64,000 nt of DNA from Megachile rotundata (GCF_050947335.1 NC_134993.1:13206001-13270000), one strand, 5' to 3'. Shown: positions 36,033 to 47,579, counted from the first letter of the stretch. Numbers and translations: made by a program. The notes: a model not told the origin generated them from the letters alone.

Positions 36033-37873
36033 ATGCAAGTTCTACTGATAATCCTCCACGTTTTTACGGCCGTGATCATCGTCAGATGCAATGACATTAC
36101 TTCAGCGGTGTTCGGGAACGTGCTCGATGGCATGCCAGCCGCATTCGGAGACTTCAACTCCGACGAGTTGACCGACGTGTTCATGCTGCGTAAAAATGGG
36201 ACCACAGTTCAGATTTTCCTGGCTGCCGAACAGGAGCCATTGTTGAGGCCCAGCTCCAACCTGAGCTGCACCTTCTCACGCCTTGTCGTAGGCGTTGTGC
36301 CTGGAGATTTTGATGGAGATGTTTTTATGGATGTACTGGTGATCACCTTTGACAAGGAAGATAAGCGGTCGTACGTTCACATACTGTGGGGTGGAGATGG
36401 TCGGCTGAATTGCACGAATGCGGATAAACCACTAATCAAAATGATCGGGCAGCCACTGGCGCTAGACTACAACGGAGACATGATAATTGACCTGTTTGGC
36501 TTAGATGACAATGGCAAAAGTATGTTCTGGGTGTTTGACCAAAGCAGGAGGCCACCAACGCGTGTACCAATGAGCTCATCCAATCATCCAACAAATTCAT
36601 CCATCAGTCAGCCTCACTCTAACGCCTATTTGGATCTGAACAACGACTTTTTAGCGGACCTGGTCGTCACCACGAGCACACGCTTCGAAATTTGGCTGGG
36701 CATTGACCAAGGCTTCGACTACCGTTATTCCATCCCGTTCCCCTATGAGATATCGTTGCACAACTTCGACGGGGTGATCGGACAAGCTCTTTACTTGGAC
36801 GTCGAGTTGACAGGGAAAATGGACCTGCTTCTGCCTCTTTGTTTCGACGATCAATGTACCAACAGCACGATCATGATGTACTCGAACAAGTGGCACAACC
36901 TGCAAGTGAACTTGAGGGACGGTAACAATGTGTTATGGGGCTTCGTGAAGCCCGACGGGCAACGATACACCGACACCATAACCCTTCGCGGTGGCGACTT
37001 CAACATGGACGGCTATCCAGATCTCCTAGCGACACTGAAGTCGACCGTCAGCAAGCAAAAGCGTTCTTATCTACTGGAGAACGTCGCCTGCGACTCCTGC
37101 GATGGCTTCAGTAGGAAATTCGAGGTTAAATGGCAGGCACTGAACCCTTTCCACAACGAAACAGCGATGGCGGTATTCTACGACTTCTACCAGGACGGTA
37201 TCCTAGATGTTATCTTGGTGGAACTTGATAAGAGTAACAACGCGTATCGCACCGCGGCGTTCAAGAATAGTTTAGACTATGACGCGAACTTTGTCAAGGT
37301 GATGGTGCTCACCGGCCGCAATAATAGCTTGTATCCTATTTCTCCGGGTTCTTTGGGCAAGAAGAAAAGAACCTACGGAACGAATCTTCCTGGTCCGTCG
37401 ATAGCCTACCGGACCACCACTCAAGACGGTAGTCCTAGGAACGCGATTGCTGCCCAGCTACCGCAGAGTGCTCACTTTTCCCTTAATTTGCCCTACACTA
37501 CCTTTGGTCTGGGCAGGACGCCAAACTTTGTGGACGGTCTAACCATTGGGGTAAGCAGCTGAATGACCTTGTATCGTGATGACTATTAACCTTGTCTTTT
37601 CTTTGACAGGTCGGTGGCAAGTCCCGAGAGTGGCCGCAGATCATTCCAAACTCCCAGATGGTGGTGATACCGAACCCCATCGCTGAACCTTCAAGGTGGA
37701 AGGCGCAGTTGTTCGTGACTCCCAGCAAATTAATTTTATTGAGTGCCGCCGCGTTGACCGGAACTTGCGGTCTAATATCATTGATCATCGTCGCATTGTA
37801 CTGGAAAGAAAGAAGGGAGGACAAAATCGAGAAGCTTCAAGAAGCGCACAGATTTCATTTTGACGCGATGTAA
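36033..37873 (+). CDS. ITFG1: ITFG1 / T-cell immunomodulatory protein (TIP) homologue
   Basis: Two coding exons, 36033-37550 and 37610-37873 (59-bp intron, phase 0), give 593 residues, close to the 612 of human ITFG1. An N-terminal signal peptide (LLIILHVFTAVIIVRC) is followed by FG-GAP-like blades with Asp-rich loops: GDFNSDELTDVF, GDFDGDVFMDVL, LDYNGDMIIDLF, LDLNNDFLADLV, GDFNMDGYPDLL and FYQDGILDVI. The second exon adds a transmembrane helix (ILLSAAALTGTCGLISLIIVALYW) broken by no charge, then a short basic tail. Type I membrane glycoprotein with a beta-propeller ectodomain; the family is implicated in cell adhesion and signalling, exact role uncertain. An AATAAA lies at 37953. Convergent with Cdk5, whose stop is under 500 bp away. 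Confidence 0.95.
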
Positions 37874-37952
37874 AGGTTTAAATAAGGATCCGTTGTTAGC
37901 TTTTAGTAAATGTATTTAATCGGTCGACTCGTAACTTATTTCACAAATGATA

Positions 37953-37958
37953 AATAAA
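37953..37958 (+). terminator. Polyadenylation signal of ITFG1
   Basis: AATAAA 80 bp after the ITFG1 stop codon, in an AT-rich tract. Confidence 0.6.
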
Positions 37959-38345
37959 TAAATTAATTAATTGATACAGAAACGTTTTGTGACTAAACTG
38001 ATGAGCAAACAAACGTACGGACGTACGTATAATTACACGCGACCACGCGCATATAATGCAATTCGATAGTTCTTTGGTTTTATACGGGGCGAATGCACCG
38101 TCCTCGGTAGAAAATCGTCGTCAATGATAAAATTGACAATTTATTGATGCCTCTTGCATTCTCATATAAAACAGGACTCGTCGTCGATTTCGCGTCACGA
38201 CTGATGCATCGATTGCGAAATATACAATTATAATAATATTTATATATATATAATTTATATTATTAACAAACGATCTTTGCCGGAGTGATTTTGGTCGCTG
38301 CGCTATCCACGCGCGCTTTCGTTGGGGCCAGACTATTAAAATCCA

Positions 38346-40118
38346 CTACTGACAACGATCGTTTTTGATGGCAGGGTTCAAATCGTTGAAGTAGGAATGC
38401 GCCATTGCTTCGTCCGCCGATAATCGTAGCGCTGGGTTGCATACCAGTAACCTCTGAAATATTATCTTTCGTTAATTACAACCATGGAATATGCTTAGGT
38501 TAGGTTGTCAAGGACATACTTGTAATATGGTTAAGTTAGGTTGTCAAGGACTTATTTATAATATGGTTAGGTTAGCTTGTCAAGGACATACTTTTAATAT
38601 GGTTAAGTTAGGTTGTCAAGGACTTATTTATAATATGGTTAGGTTAGGTTGTCAAGGACATACTTTTAATATGGTTAAGTTAGGTAGTCAAGGACATATT
38701 TGTAATATGGTTAGGTTAGTTTGTCAAGGACATACTTGTAATATAGTTAAGTTAGGTAGTCAAGGACATACTTGTAATATGGTTAGGTTAGGTTGTCAAG
38801 GACATACTTGTAATATGGTTAGGTTAGTTTGTCAAGGACATACTTGTAATAAGTCTCTGCCTCTCGAATTAAGTTTCGGCGTAACTTGAGCCAATCCTTG
38901 AGCTGGAGGATACAACGGGAAGGGCTTGTAGTCGGGAAGAGTGGTGAAATCCGGCCAAGTCTCTTCGGTCGGCGTGCCGAGCATCTTGAATATTCTCTTT
39001 AGCTGATCGTCAACGTCCGAACCAGGGAACAATGGTCTGCCGGCGTTTGCTAGTTCTGCGCACGGTCGAAACGTGTGAGCGTCTTTTCCTTAGTTTCTTT
39101 TACAGGTACCTACCAGCAAATATACATCCGGCACTCCACATGTCAATGGACGTCGTGTACAGTTTCGCTCCAAAGAGAACGTCCGGAGGACGGTACCATA
39201 GCGTTACCACTTCCGCGGAGTAACATTTCACTGGAATTCCAAAGGCTCTGGCTAATCCAAAGTCAGCTAATTTCAACTCTCCATTCTAGAATTAAACAGT
39301 GCACAAATTATAATGATTAGAATTAACTGTAATCATGTAGAAATCTTAGTTTAACAGTCTTACTTTGTTAATGAGTAAATTCTGGGGCTTAAGGTCTCTA
39401 TGCAATACATTTCGGCTATGACAAAATGCCAATCCACGTAACAATTGATACCTGCAAGAGACGTAATAATTTTAAGATGTTAAGATGTTAACCATACAGA
39501 TGTTAAGTTCCAAGTTACATCTTGGAAAGTTCCACAAGTTCCTGAGAATCTATGCTTACAGAAAAGATTTAACGACATCCAAATCGATCTCTCCGTTCAG
39601 ACTGTCAAAATACTTTTTCAAATCTTGATCACAGTGCTCGAAGACTAAAATCAGTTTTCTGTCGCTGTGCAACACGTCGTACAGTCTGACTATGTTCTTG
39701 TGTTTCAATTCTTTCAATAGACAAATCTCTCTGAGTGCGGACGATGGTACACCCTGAAGAAGAGAAAAAGGTAAGTAGAAGAATCAAGTTTAGGATAAAT
39801 TACTATAGTATGTTTGATGAACTTACTTCGTCGTCTTCGTCTAATCGTACTCTCTTCAGCGCGACGATTTCGTGAGTCTCGCGATTCTTGGCTTTAAAAA
39901 CGGTTCCATAAGTACCTGAAATCGAACGAATAACATTAATTTGAAACTACAGTCGTAACAAACGCATCGGTTCGGCTGTCAAAGTGTTCGAAATGCAACG
40001 TCGATTTCGTTAAGGAGACCGAGTCAAATATATCGCAGAGCTTTAAACGGACGTAAATATCGACAGAGTAGAGGCACCTACCTTCTCCTATTTTCTCGAG
40101 TTTCTCATATTTTTGCAT
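38346..40118 (-). CDS. Cdk5: Cyclin-dependent kinase 5
   Basis: Seven exons: 40082-40118, 39827-39915, 39560-39753, 39364-39451, 39114-39285, 38844-39055, 38346-38453. In phase throughout, 299 residues (family about 292). It starts MQKYEKLEKIGEGTYGTVFK (glycine loop). The PSSALRE helix is the Cdk5 version of PSTAIRE. VALKRVRL carries the ATP lysine, HRDLKPQN the catalytic loop, DFGLARAFG the activation segment. LWYRPPDVLFGAKLY and AELANAGRPLFPG are Cdk5-specific. Proline-directed Ser/Thr kinase activated by p35-type partners, acting in neurons. The last few residues (NDRCQ) are lineage-variable. The intron before the last exon contains a 36-bp minisatellite that includes the exon 6 splice donor. 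Confidence 0.97.
38491..38852. repeat. 36-bp minisatellite spanning a Cdk5 splice donor
   Basis: Ten units of 36 bp, phrase 'gtcaaggacatacttgtaat' followed by 'atggttaggtta'. The last unit overlaps the real exon 6 / intron 6 boundary of Cdk5 (38843/38844). On the minus strand each intact unit therefore repeats the 5' splice site context 'ttacaa|gtatgtcc'. About six of the nine intronic units keep GTATGT. Confidence 0.95.
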
Positions 40119-40144
40119 ATTTTTGGCAATCCTTCGGGCGGAAT

Positions 40145-40215
40145 AGTCGCAGAGTGGTTAGCGCTGCACTCGAAACGATAGTGCGCAAGCTCTTCGATAC
40201 CGGTGGTGCCACAAC
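40145..40215 (+). other. tRNA-Ser-like fragment or SINE head
   Basis: 'gagtggttagcgctgcactc' resembles a D-arm/A box and an anticodon arm with CGA in 'actcgaaac'. 'tcttcgatacc' is a poor B box. The acceptor stem does not pair, so it is not called as a functional tRNA. Confidence 0.25.
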
Positions 40216-40421
40216 ACTCATTAGCGTCATATCAATGTTGCCCGCTATTTTCGAATGCTTAGCTCTTTTAAAATTAATGCAAAATCTATATTTATTTCAT
40301 ACAAAACCATTCTACTTACTTCGATTTTTTATTAGGAATATATAAGGTGATCGAACTCTCGATAAAAAAGACACTGGGATAGGAGGTTAAATTTGGCTGG
40401 AAAAATTAATTTTTTGATCAG

Positions 40422-40438
40422 CGCCATCTAGCGGACGG
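40422..40438. promoter_or_regulatory. CTCF-like motif
   Basis: 'gcgccatctagcgg' resembles one half of the motif group seen at 53024-53221. Its function is not shown. A T-arm-like 'gggattcgaacc' follows at about 40436, so this may belong to a tRNA-derived element. Confidence 0.3.
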
Positions 40439-40699
40439 GATTCGAACCTTGCTCCTGGTAGCAGGGTCACAGGAAAGCGAGGAGGTATACGGAGTTTCCC
40501 GCGCTTTTGCTCCTGCTACTCTGTGACGTCACACCAGTATATATACCATTAATTGGAAAAAATTCAATCACTGATTACTCGTTTTCTAAGCATCATTTAT
40601 GAACTTTTATGATTGACAAAATTTCTCCTGTTCTTTCTGAATGATACTTGATCATTTTCGCGCACATTTGGTACGGATTTAACGAGTTATTAATATTTC

Positions 40700-41600
40700 T
40701 TTAACTGAGTCGATGTACAGAGCAACGCTCGCTTTCGTCAATTTTAATAAATTATTCCCAAATAAAATGTTAATAAATTCTATATGAATAGGTTCGTATT
40801 GAATCGAACTTCATTTTCCGATAATAAAAGTGGGTGAATTGTTTACAGTTGATTAGTAATTAAATATTTTCTGTTCATTAATGTGGGAATATGGCGTTTC
40901 TATATATCGTGTGGCGCATGCGCACAAGGCGGCCCGCCTTGCGTATACTTTGATCTGCGCATGCGCACAAGGTGGCCCGCCCACGCGTGTACTTTGATCT
41001 GCGCATGCGCAGTTCTGCTTGGATTCGGATACCTCTTCTACTTTTCTGTGATCCTGTTACTCCTGGTAGCCCGAGACACCCATTGACAAGATGGCGATCA
41101 AATTGCAATTTTGTTAACAAAGTTTTCAGAAATGAACAATTAATAGAACATCGTTAAGCCTAACAAAATGTTAACATATGATACACCAAAAATTACATAA
41201 AGAATCACAGATCATTTTCTGATCATAAAAGTGCATGAATTATGCTTAGGAAACGAGCAATTAATTAATAAATATCTTCATTAATTTCTACCTTGTATTA
41301 ATTATTTTCGAATAAAACCTTAACAAATTTTACATGAAAAAATAGGGAATTAATCAGAGATTATTTTTTTATCATAAAAGTGCGTAAATTATAGTCACGA
41401 GAGTAGTAATTAATTAATGATTCTCTGCTATTAAATTCGTATATTGAGACGCCATGTTGGAGTAGGCGGGCGCAGTCTGAATTCAGTGCGCATGCGCGCA
41501 AATGCGCGGGAGACATTTCAGGATACCTCTTAGCTTTCCTGCGATCCTGTTACCAGGAGTAACCCCAAAACACAACCAAATGGAGCTAATTTGATTTGTA
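40700..41600. repeat. Degenerate tandem repeats with NRF1-like palindromes
   Basis: Two layers. 40905-41020 holds three roughly 42-bp units, each with 'tgcgcatgcgca' or 'ggcgcatgcgca' and 'gtatactttgatct' or similar. 41160-41430 holds two roughly 180-bp AT-rich units sharing 'cataaaagtgc' and 'aattaattaa'. The text around 41050 ('gatcctgttac') recurs near 41547. No gene seen. Confidence 0.75.
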
Positions 41601-42678
41601 CATCGATATTTCGACTAGCAAGCAAGCTTTGTAAGAAAGCAAGGAACTATTTGTATGTAGATACATTTATTTTCTGTTTGCAATCCATAGTAAACATTTA
41701 TAACGGACATCAGTGCATTTTAATACCTTCTCAACTTGAACGTTCGCAGTTTATTTTACAAGATTATTATTTTCAGTAATAGCTAAGCTATTGTGATTCA
41801 CCAACAGCTTTCAACAAAGGAGGATGGATTTGAAAAACACCTACAGGTGATTCCTACTTCAATTTCGATGCATATTGCAATGAGTGCTACTAGTAATGTA
41901 TGTAAATACGTATAATATATCTATATCGTGCGTCATCGCACTAAACATCGCGCTTGATTACCCTGTCTCGTGACATGGATCGATGACATTTTTATTACTC
42001 GCGGTACGTACATGTATCAAAGGATATGTATTTTATAAATATCTTGTACAGGTCGCAAAACAACACGGGTGAACAAAAATGGATCTGCGCTTCATACAGA
42101 GTCGTAAAATGAATGGTATGCAACAATTGAACGAAACTCTGCTGTTAATCAAACGTATGGAAATATGTATATCAACTCTACTGAAATTGTACACCAAAAA
42201 TACTACTATTTTTACTTTTAGGAATGAACTGATTGACAAGGATTTGAAAGGTTATAAAGCTTACATACGTTTCTACGTCTAAGGTTATAATTTATATACG
42301 CAGAGAGCGCTGCACTTGTCATTTAAAAACACAAAAAGGTACAAAGCTGAAATAAACAAACAAATAAATAAACTGATAGAGGTAAATAAAGAATCGTATG
42401 CGTTCAATAAGTATTTTATTGGTAATATCTTCAATAAATACAATGTATCGGTGACATCGAAGTACAATCGAGATGATCGGGAGAGTATCAGGAAAGAGGG
42501 ATCGTAAACCATGCGTACCAAACTCCACATTATGCGCCGGAAACCGGAAATAGAAACCGCTGCAAACGAAGACGCTCGTCTCTTGTTTAACCGACTTCAG
42601 GTAAATTCGCAAAAGCAGCAATGGAAGGAAAAGAAATATGATCGAATCAAATCGCGATAAGACCCTTCGTGTTCAGCC
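41601..42678. other. Unannotated upstream region
   Basis: AT-rich sequence upstream of the 42679 gene. Several open frames of 60-100 codons on both strands (for example 42319-42621 minus) show no recognisable domain or conserved splice context. Confidence 0.4.
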
Positions 42679-43662
42679 ATGCAACCGATGTATCAGCTGT
42701 TCGGCAGCGCAATCGCCATGTTCGTGAACATCGCGATACTGCTCTACGTCTGTCAACGAGTAAGTCATGGAAGTTAAATTATAACCAAAAAAGAGTCTCG
42801 AAATAATGTGAGTCCTTAGTTTTTAGCTGCGACAAGATCGCGACGCAAGATGATGACGGAGATGGAAGAACTGACCACGATCGTAACGTATATGTACTCG
42901 ACGTCGGCATCGTTGGCCAAAGCGTTTACGTTCGTTTTGTCGACAGGTTCGCCAGGCACGCGACAACGTCCAATACATCGGTGAACAGGTGGCTCGAGGA
43001 ATGGACGAGGTAAGTACGCCAAACGGGGTAAAACCGAACTAACAAGTATAATTGTAGATCAAAGACGATGTGGGGAAAGAACTGCGAGTTACCGATCGAT
43101 TAACCACGCAGAATACGAAATTGGCGGCGGTGCTGCAGCGATTCGCGACCCTCGAGGAAAACGTGATCGAAGTGCGTCAATTTCTGTAGAGAAAGGACTT
43201 TATAGAAAGAGGAGAATTATAGAAAATTGTTGAAATCCTTTATAGAAAAGATTGTTTCACTCTAAAGGATTATTCTCTATAAAAGATATTTATGAATGAA
43301 ATTGTAATCTCGGTTAAGGTTATAATAGTGTCGTTTTGTAGCTTGTGCGCATGGATCGAAACAGGGAAAGCGTGAAGATCGAGACGCCGATGGATGTCAG
43401 CGAGGAGATCAAGAAGATCGTCGCGGCAGTCGAGAGAAGGAAAATAGAAGAGGAAGAGCAAGACCCAGAGGACGGAGTCGAGTGGTCAAAGGAATCGAAG
43501 CGGTCCAGCAAAGCGGAAATCGGTTCTGTAAATCGAACTACTCGGAATCCGTTATCGAAATTTTCGACGTGTACTCCGCGGGAAACTGTCACTCGAAAAA
43601 CTACCGACCGAGCTCGAATTTCCACAATGCCCGAGGTTCGACTTCTCGGCGAAAAACGGTAA
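42679..43662 (+). CDS. Unrecognised membrane-anchored coiled-coil protein
   Basis: Five exons, 42679-42759, 42820-42882, 42947-43009, 43058-43171 and 43342-43662, all split exactly between codons, give 213 residues. The N terminus is a hydrophobic anchor (LFGSAIAMFVNIAILLYVCQ) followed by a basic stretch (TRSRRKM). The middle is helical with heptad-like spacing (MEELTTI, VRQARDNVQYIGEQVARGMDE, LAAVLQRFATLEENVIE). The C-terminal half is charged (VERRKIEEEEQD) and low-complexity. The family is not recognised and I assign no function. The last exon has a second open frame after 43482, so its 3' end is the least certain part. AATAAA at 43705 supports a gene end here. Divergent from Cdk5 and convergent with orcokinin. 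Confidence 0.6.
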
Positions 43663-43704
43663 CTGGACAGTTAAACGATCCCTCTAATTCGTTAATGAGA
43701 TACG

Positions 43705-43710
43705 AATAAA
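43705..43710 (+). terminator. Polyadenylation signal of the coiled-coil gene
   Basis: AATAAA 43 bp past the stop codon at 43662, about 100 bp before the convergent orcokinin A stop. Confidence 0.55.
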
Positions 43711-43812
43711 AAGAAATTCATAAGATTTATATATTGTATTCAACGTGGAAGAAAGGACAAAAGCGATGAAATTTCGTAGACCTGTTCCGTTGATGAGTAG
43801 TCGATCTCGCGA

Positions 43813-46800
43813 TTATCCGAGCATTTCTGCGTAGTGCGTTCTCGTTCTCGTTCTTCTTTCCAAGTAGTCGGCTAGTCGTTTGACGAATTCGTTCCAGGAG
43901 GCGCGATCCATCTTCGCGAAGTTGCGTTTGAAGAAGTTATCGAAAGCCGTGCGATCGATCTCGTCGATGTTGCGCTTGGTAGACGGTTCGAGTAAGGATC
44001 GGTCGCTTGGAAGAAAGTCGAATGATTTGCTGTGAACAAATTCACGTATCAACTTGCACGGTTATAGTACAATAAGGATAAACCATAGACATAGAGTACA
44101 AAATTATATAGAGACATGGTGCTGTATATTTGATATACATGCAAATAGATACATGAGAATACATGGTTAGGTTAGGTTAGGTTATATATATATGTACAGC
44201 AAAGTTTCTCCATTTGGCAAATTAATTTAAAGTCATTTATTTCTTTTATTTAAAGTAGAAATGGCAGACACATGATTTGTGGCAAAGAAACTGCAGCTGT
44301 TGAAGAGCTGAAATTACAACTGTTATGAACTGTTTTACAAGTGAGAATTTTTTATTGAGTGGAGATAACTGTCTGATGTAGAATAGTGATTGACAAGTAG
44401 AGAAACTTTCCTGTTCATCATATATATGTGGATGGTTATAGAAATTGTCTACTACTGAATTTTTCTGAACTTGTCTGAAATAATGAAATCTAATTGAACA
44501 AAATGTTAGGTTGATTTGGAAAAATGATTTGATAAAATGATCATAGAAATGATCTACTACTGACTTCTCTAAACTTGTCTGAAACAATGAAACATAATTG
44601 AACAAAATGTTAGGTTGATTTGGAAAAATGATTTGATAAAATGATTATAGAAATGATCTACTACTGACTTCTCTAAACTTGTCTGAAATAATGAAATCTA
44701 ATTGAACAAAATGTTAGGTTGATTTGGAAAAATGATTTGATAAAATGATCATAGAAATGATCTACTACTGACTTCTCTAAACTTGTCTAAAATAATGAAA
44801 CATAATTGAACAAAATGTTAGGTTGATTTGGAAAAATGCTTTGATAAAATGATCATAGAAATGATCTACTACTGACTTCTTTAAACTTGTATGAAACAAT
44901 GAAACGTAATGGAACAGAATGTTAGTTACTTTGACAACATCATAATGAAAAGTTCAGTCCAATCCAAAACTGTCAGAATATTGTTTAAGTAACCTGTACA
45001 TGTCTATGGTTATGCTTACCTGTTGATCGGCGCATCGTCAGCGTTCGCCTCGTCTAAAAAGTTCGCCCCATAAGAGGGGTCGAACATGCGTGGAATGTAA
45101 TTACGTCTTACGGAGGCTCGATCCGAATCCGGATCTCGACCTCTACCGACGTCCCTTTCCTTCGCATCTTGAACGAAATCGAAACTCGTGTTAGATCAGG
45201 AGGTGTGGAAATTTCTGTGATGAAGGTAGTCCTTTCAGAGTTAGAGGTAGTCCTTTCAGAGGAGTCAGAGGCAGTCCTTAACAGTCAATAGAGCTCAACA
45301 TTTTTGTCCACCATATTTTTCTCTAGTCCATACACAATTTATAAAGTCTCTTATTAGGACTACCTTCCCAAAAGTTTCCAGGCCTACATATACTGTATGC
45401 TAGAAAGGAACACGTAGGTTAAAGAAAAAGACGCGGGCATCGTACGATCAGTTTATTCGGCGCCGCTGCACTACAACGAAAATCTATTCTCTGTAAAGAT
45501 TGCTACGTTATGACAGTTTACGAGTCAGAGTTTCCCGACCGCGACCCCAGCTCGCTGGCGAACTCCGCCAAGCTCCGCACTAGATTGCCGCCACCCAGTT
45601 GGTCCAAGTTCCTGCGACTGGTGCTTCGCACCAGATTTCCGCCTCCGAGCTGATCCAAATTGCGATTCACGCGTTCGTCCACGCTGCGCAGCAGATTTCC
45701 GCCGCCTATCTGATCTAGATTCCTCCGCGAAGACACCCAGAAGGGCTCGTACGCGCTTTCCAGTCTCCGTTTCAACAGATTGCCGCCACCGATCTGGTCC
45801 AGATTCCTGTCGAGTCGATCGACCCTTTCGTTACGGGAGTACCGGGACGACACTCTCTTTGCATCGTCTCTGATCTGTCCATTGTCTTCGTCAACGAATT
45901 TCGTTGCCTTTCCTAAAATTGTCCAACTACCGATATCGAATTTCTCTTGAACACACCCTTCACCGACCCAACCTTCACCAACACTGTAAGCCTCCAGAGA
46001 TTCCTCTTCGTCAGGGACAACCGAAGCGTTCGACGAAACAGCGCGCGGACGAAAGCGAGGACGAGTCAAACGAATGCGTAATGTAGGGAGAAATTACTTA
46101 CCGTGATCGTTGAAATACCCAGCTAGGAATTCTCCGCTGACGGGTCCATAGAGATCGCGTTGTAATGCGTTCGCTTCGACCTGTAAAACAAACGCTATGA
46201 TGTGTTATGGAAAAAGGCGTGACCGCGAAAGTAGAGATGGTAGCTTCCGATTGCGAACACGCGATGCTTCGATCGATCACGGGAAAATTCCCGTTTGCGT
46301 GGATCGCGCGGGGAAACTTTGAACATGTTCCGTTTTGAAAAACAAACGGTGCAGACAATTGTTATTTTATTGTGAAAGGTACAGGTAGAAGCTTTGTACA
46401 GTTATCTTTAAGATTAATGTTATATGCAATTGAAAAAAATTAATGCATCACTTTTTTTTTTAATATTGCATACATACTTGTTGAATGATGCAGTTGTAAA
46501 ATATAAATGCATTACTTTCTTTCTGAATACAATTACATATTTATTGAATGATGCAGTTGTAGAACATTGTAGTTGCTCAAGTTTAAATTGTATAAATATC
46601 TTGTACCTTTTAACATTAACAAGGAGTCTGTCAATGAGTCATAGTTTCATAAAAGTTTTTCTAATGAAAATATAAAGCTACATATTTTTGAGATGATTAT
46701 CTAGAAATTTGTGATGATTAATGTTTATTGTTTGCTGTATATTAATATACATTAATGTTTCACCGTTTGCTGTGTATTAATGATTATGTTAATGTATACT

Positions 46801-47505
46801 TTACTTTATGTATGATGTATACATTATATAATTGTATTTATTAATTTTATGTATAAATGTAACTATACATTAATGTATATTGATGTATACATGTGTATTA
46901 ATGTTTATATTAATATATACATTACTGTACGTATGATTTATACATTATATAATTGTATTTCTTAATTTTATGTATAAATGTAACTGTACATTAATGTATA
47001 TTGATGTATACATGTGTATTAATGTTTATATTAATATATACATTACTGTACGTATGATTTATACATTATATAATTTTATTTATTAATTTTATGTATAAAT
47101 GTAATTGTACATTAATGTATATTCATGTATACATGTGTATTAATGTTTATATTAATGTATACATTACTGTATGTATGATGTATACATTATATAATTTTAT
47201 GTATAAATGTATATCAATGTGTGCATGATACATACAGTAATACATACATTTACACATACAGTTACATTAATATAACAGTACATTAATGTGCATTAATATT
47301 TTATATTCTTTACTAGTTTACTTTATAATTTAAAAAAAAGAATTGTATAATGTACAACGTAGTGTTAAGTGTAGTCACAGTACAGTAGGTTGTATCATTG
47401 TATAGGAAGTAGAAAAGTTACCTGTGTAAACGCAATCGCTAACCAGAGTACAGCGATCGCGAGTACGAAAATCGAAGAAACCTTGCAGGAAGTGTAGCTC
47501 GACAT
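43813..47505 (-). CDS. Orcokinin A neuropeptide precursor (isoform A)
   Basis: Exons 47422-47505, 46102-46180, 45020-45167 and 43813-44029 give 175 residues in phase. Exon 1 is a signal peptide (SSIFVLAIAVLWLAIAFTQ). The last exon carries two peptides between dibasic KR sites: NIDEIDRTAFDNFF, which matches the orcokinin A pattern N-[FI]DEIDR--F, and NFAKMDRASWNEFV, a diverged relative. Orcokinins are secreted neuropeptides, in insects linked to circadian behaviour, ecdysis and gut or ovary function. Exons 1 and 2 are shared with the B isoform; splicing to 45167 or to 46005 decides the product. The intron between the A exons holds a 106-bp tandem repeat. Confidence 0.9.
44160..44190. repeat. 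Short TTAGG tract
   Basis: 'ggttaggttaggttaggtta' is three to four insect telomere-type units inside the orcokinin A intron. Confidence 0.8.
44430..44930. repeat. About 106-bp tandem repeat in the orcokinin A intron
   Basis: Between four and five units, each with 'gatctactactgacttctc', 'aaacttgtctgaaa' and 'aaaatgttaggttgatttgg'. Unit identity is high, suggesting recent expansion. Confidence 0.92.
45518..47505 (-). CDS. Orcokinin B neuropeptide precursor (isoform B)
   Basis: Shares exons 47422-47505 and 46102-46180 with isoform A, then uses 45518-46005 as its terminal exon, 216 residues in phase. It encodes four orcokinin B-type peptides set between basic residues: NLDQIGGGNLL twice and NLDQLGGGNLV twice, with spacers such as SVDERVNR and STSRR. 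GGGN is the family core. The acceptor at 46006-46007 (gacgaag|agg) is weak but is the one that keeps phase, giving an intron of about 96 bp. Alternative terminal exons producing A and B precursors are known for insect orcokinin genes. Confidence 0.88.
46740..47300. repeat. AT-rich tandem repeat, about 120-bp units
   Basis: Three to four units of 'tgtatacatgtgtattaatg', 'tatacattatataatt' and 'ttttatgtataaatgta'. Lies in the first intron of the orcokinin gene. Confidence 0.88.
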
Positions 47506-47570
47506 CGTGAGTCGAGGAGTAGCGAAATGAGGCGTTGACGCGTGTGTACGTGCTTCCTCGTGTTTCGTCC

Positions 47571-47579
47571 AAATATATA
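47571..47579 (-). promoter_or_regulatory. TATA-like box of orcokinin
   Basis: Minus-strand TATATATTT about 70 bp upstream of the orcokinin ATG (47505), a spacing that fits a start site near 47545. Confidence 0.45.

Noticed and set aside
38491..38889. 132-codon frame with 12-residue periodicity
   Set aside because: Antisense read of the Cdk5 intron minisatellite (36-bp units).
40145..40215. tRNA gene
   Set aside because: A-box-like and anticodon-like text is present but the acceptor stem does not pair and the B box is poor. Listed only as tRNA-like.
40430..40490. tRNA on the minus strand (ggttcgaatccc T-arm text)
   Set aside because: The T-arm is convincing but no matching D-arm or anticodon stem could be folded.
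43482..43709. Alternative reading frame in the last exon of the coiled-coil gene
   Set aside because: Would need a frameshift or an unseen intron. The frame in phase with exon 4 was preferred, though the tail remains uncertain.
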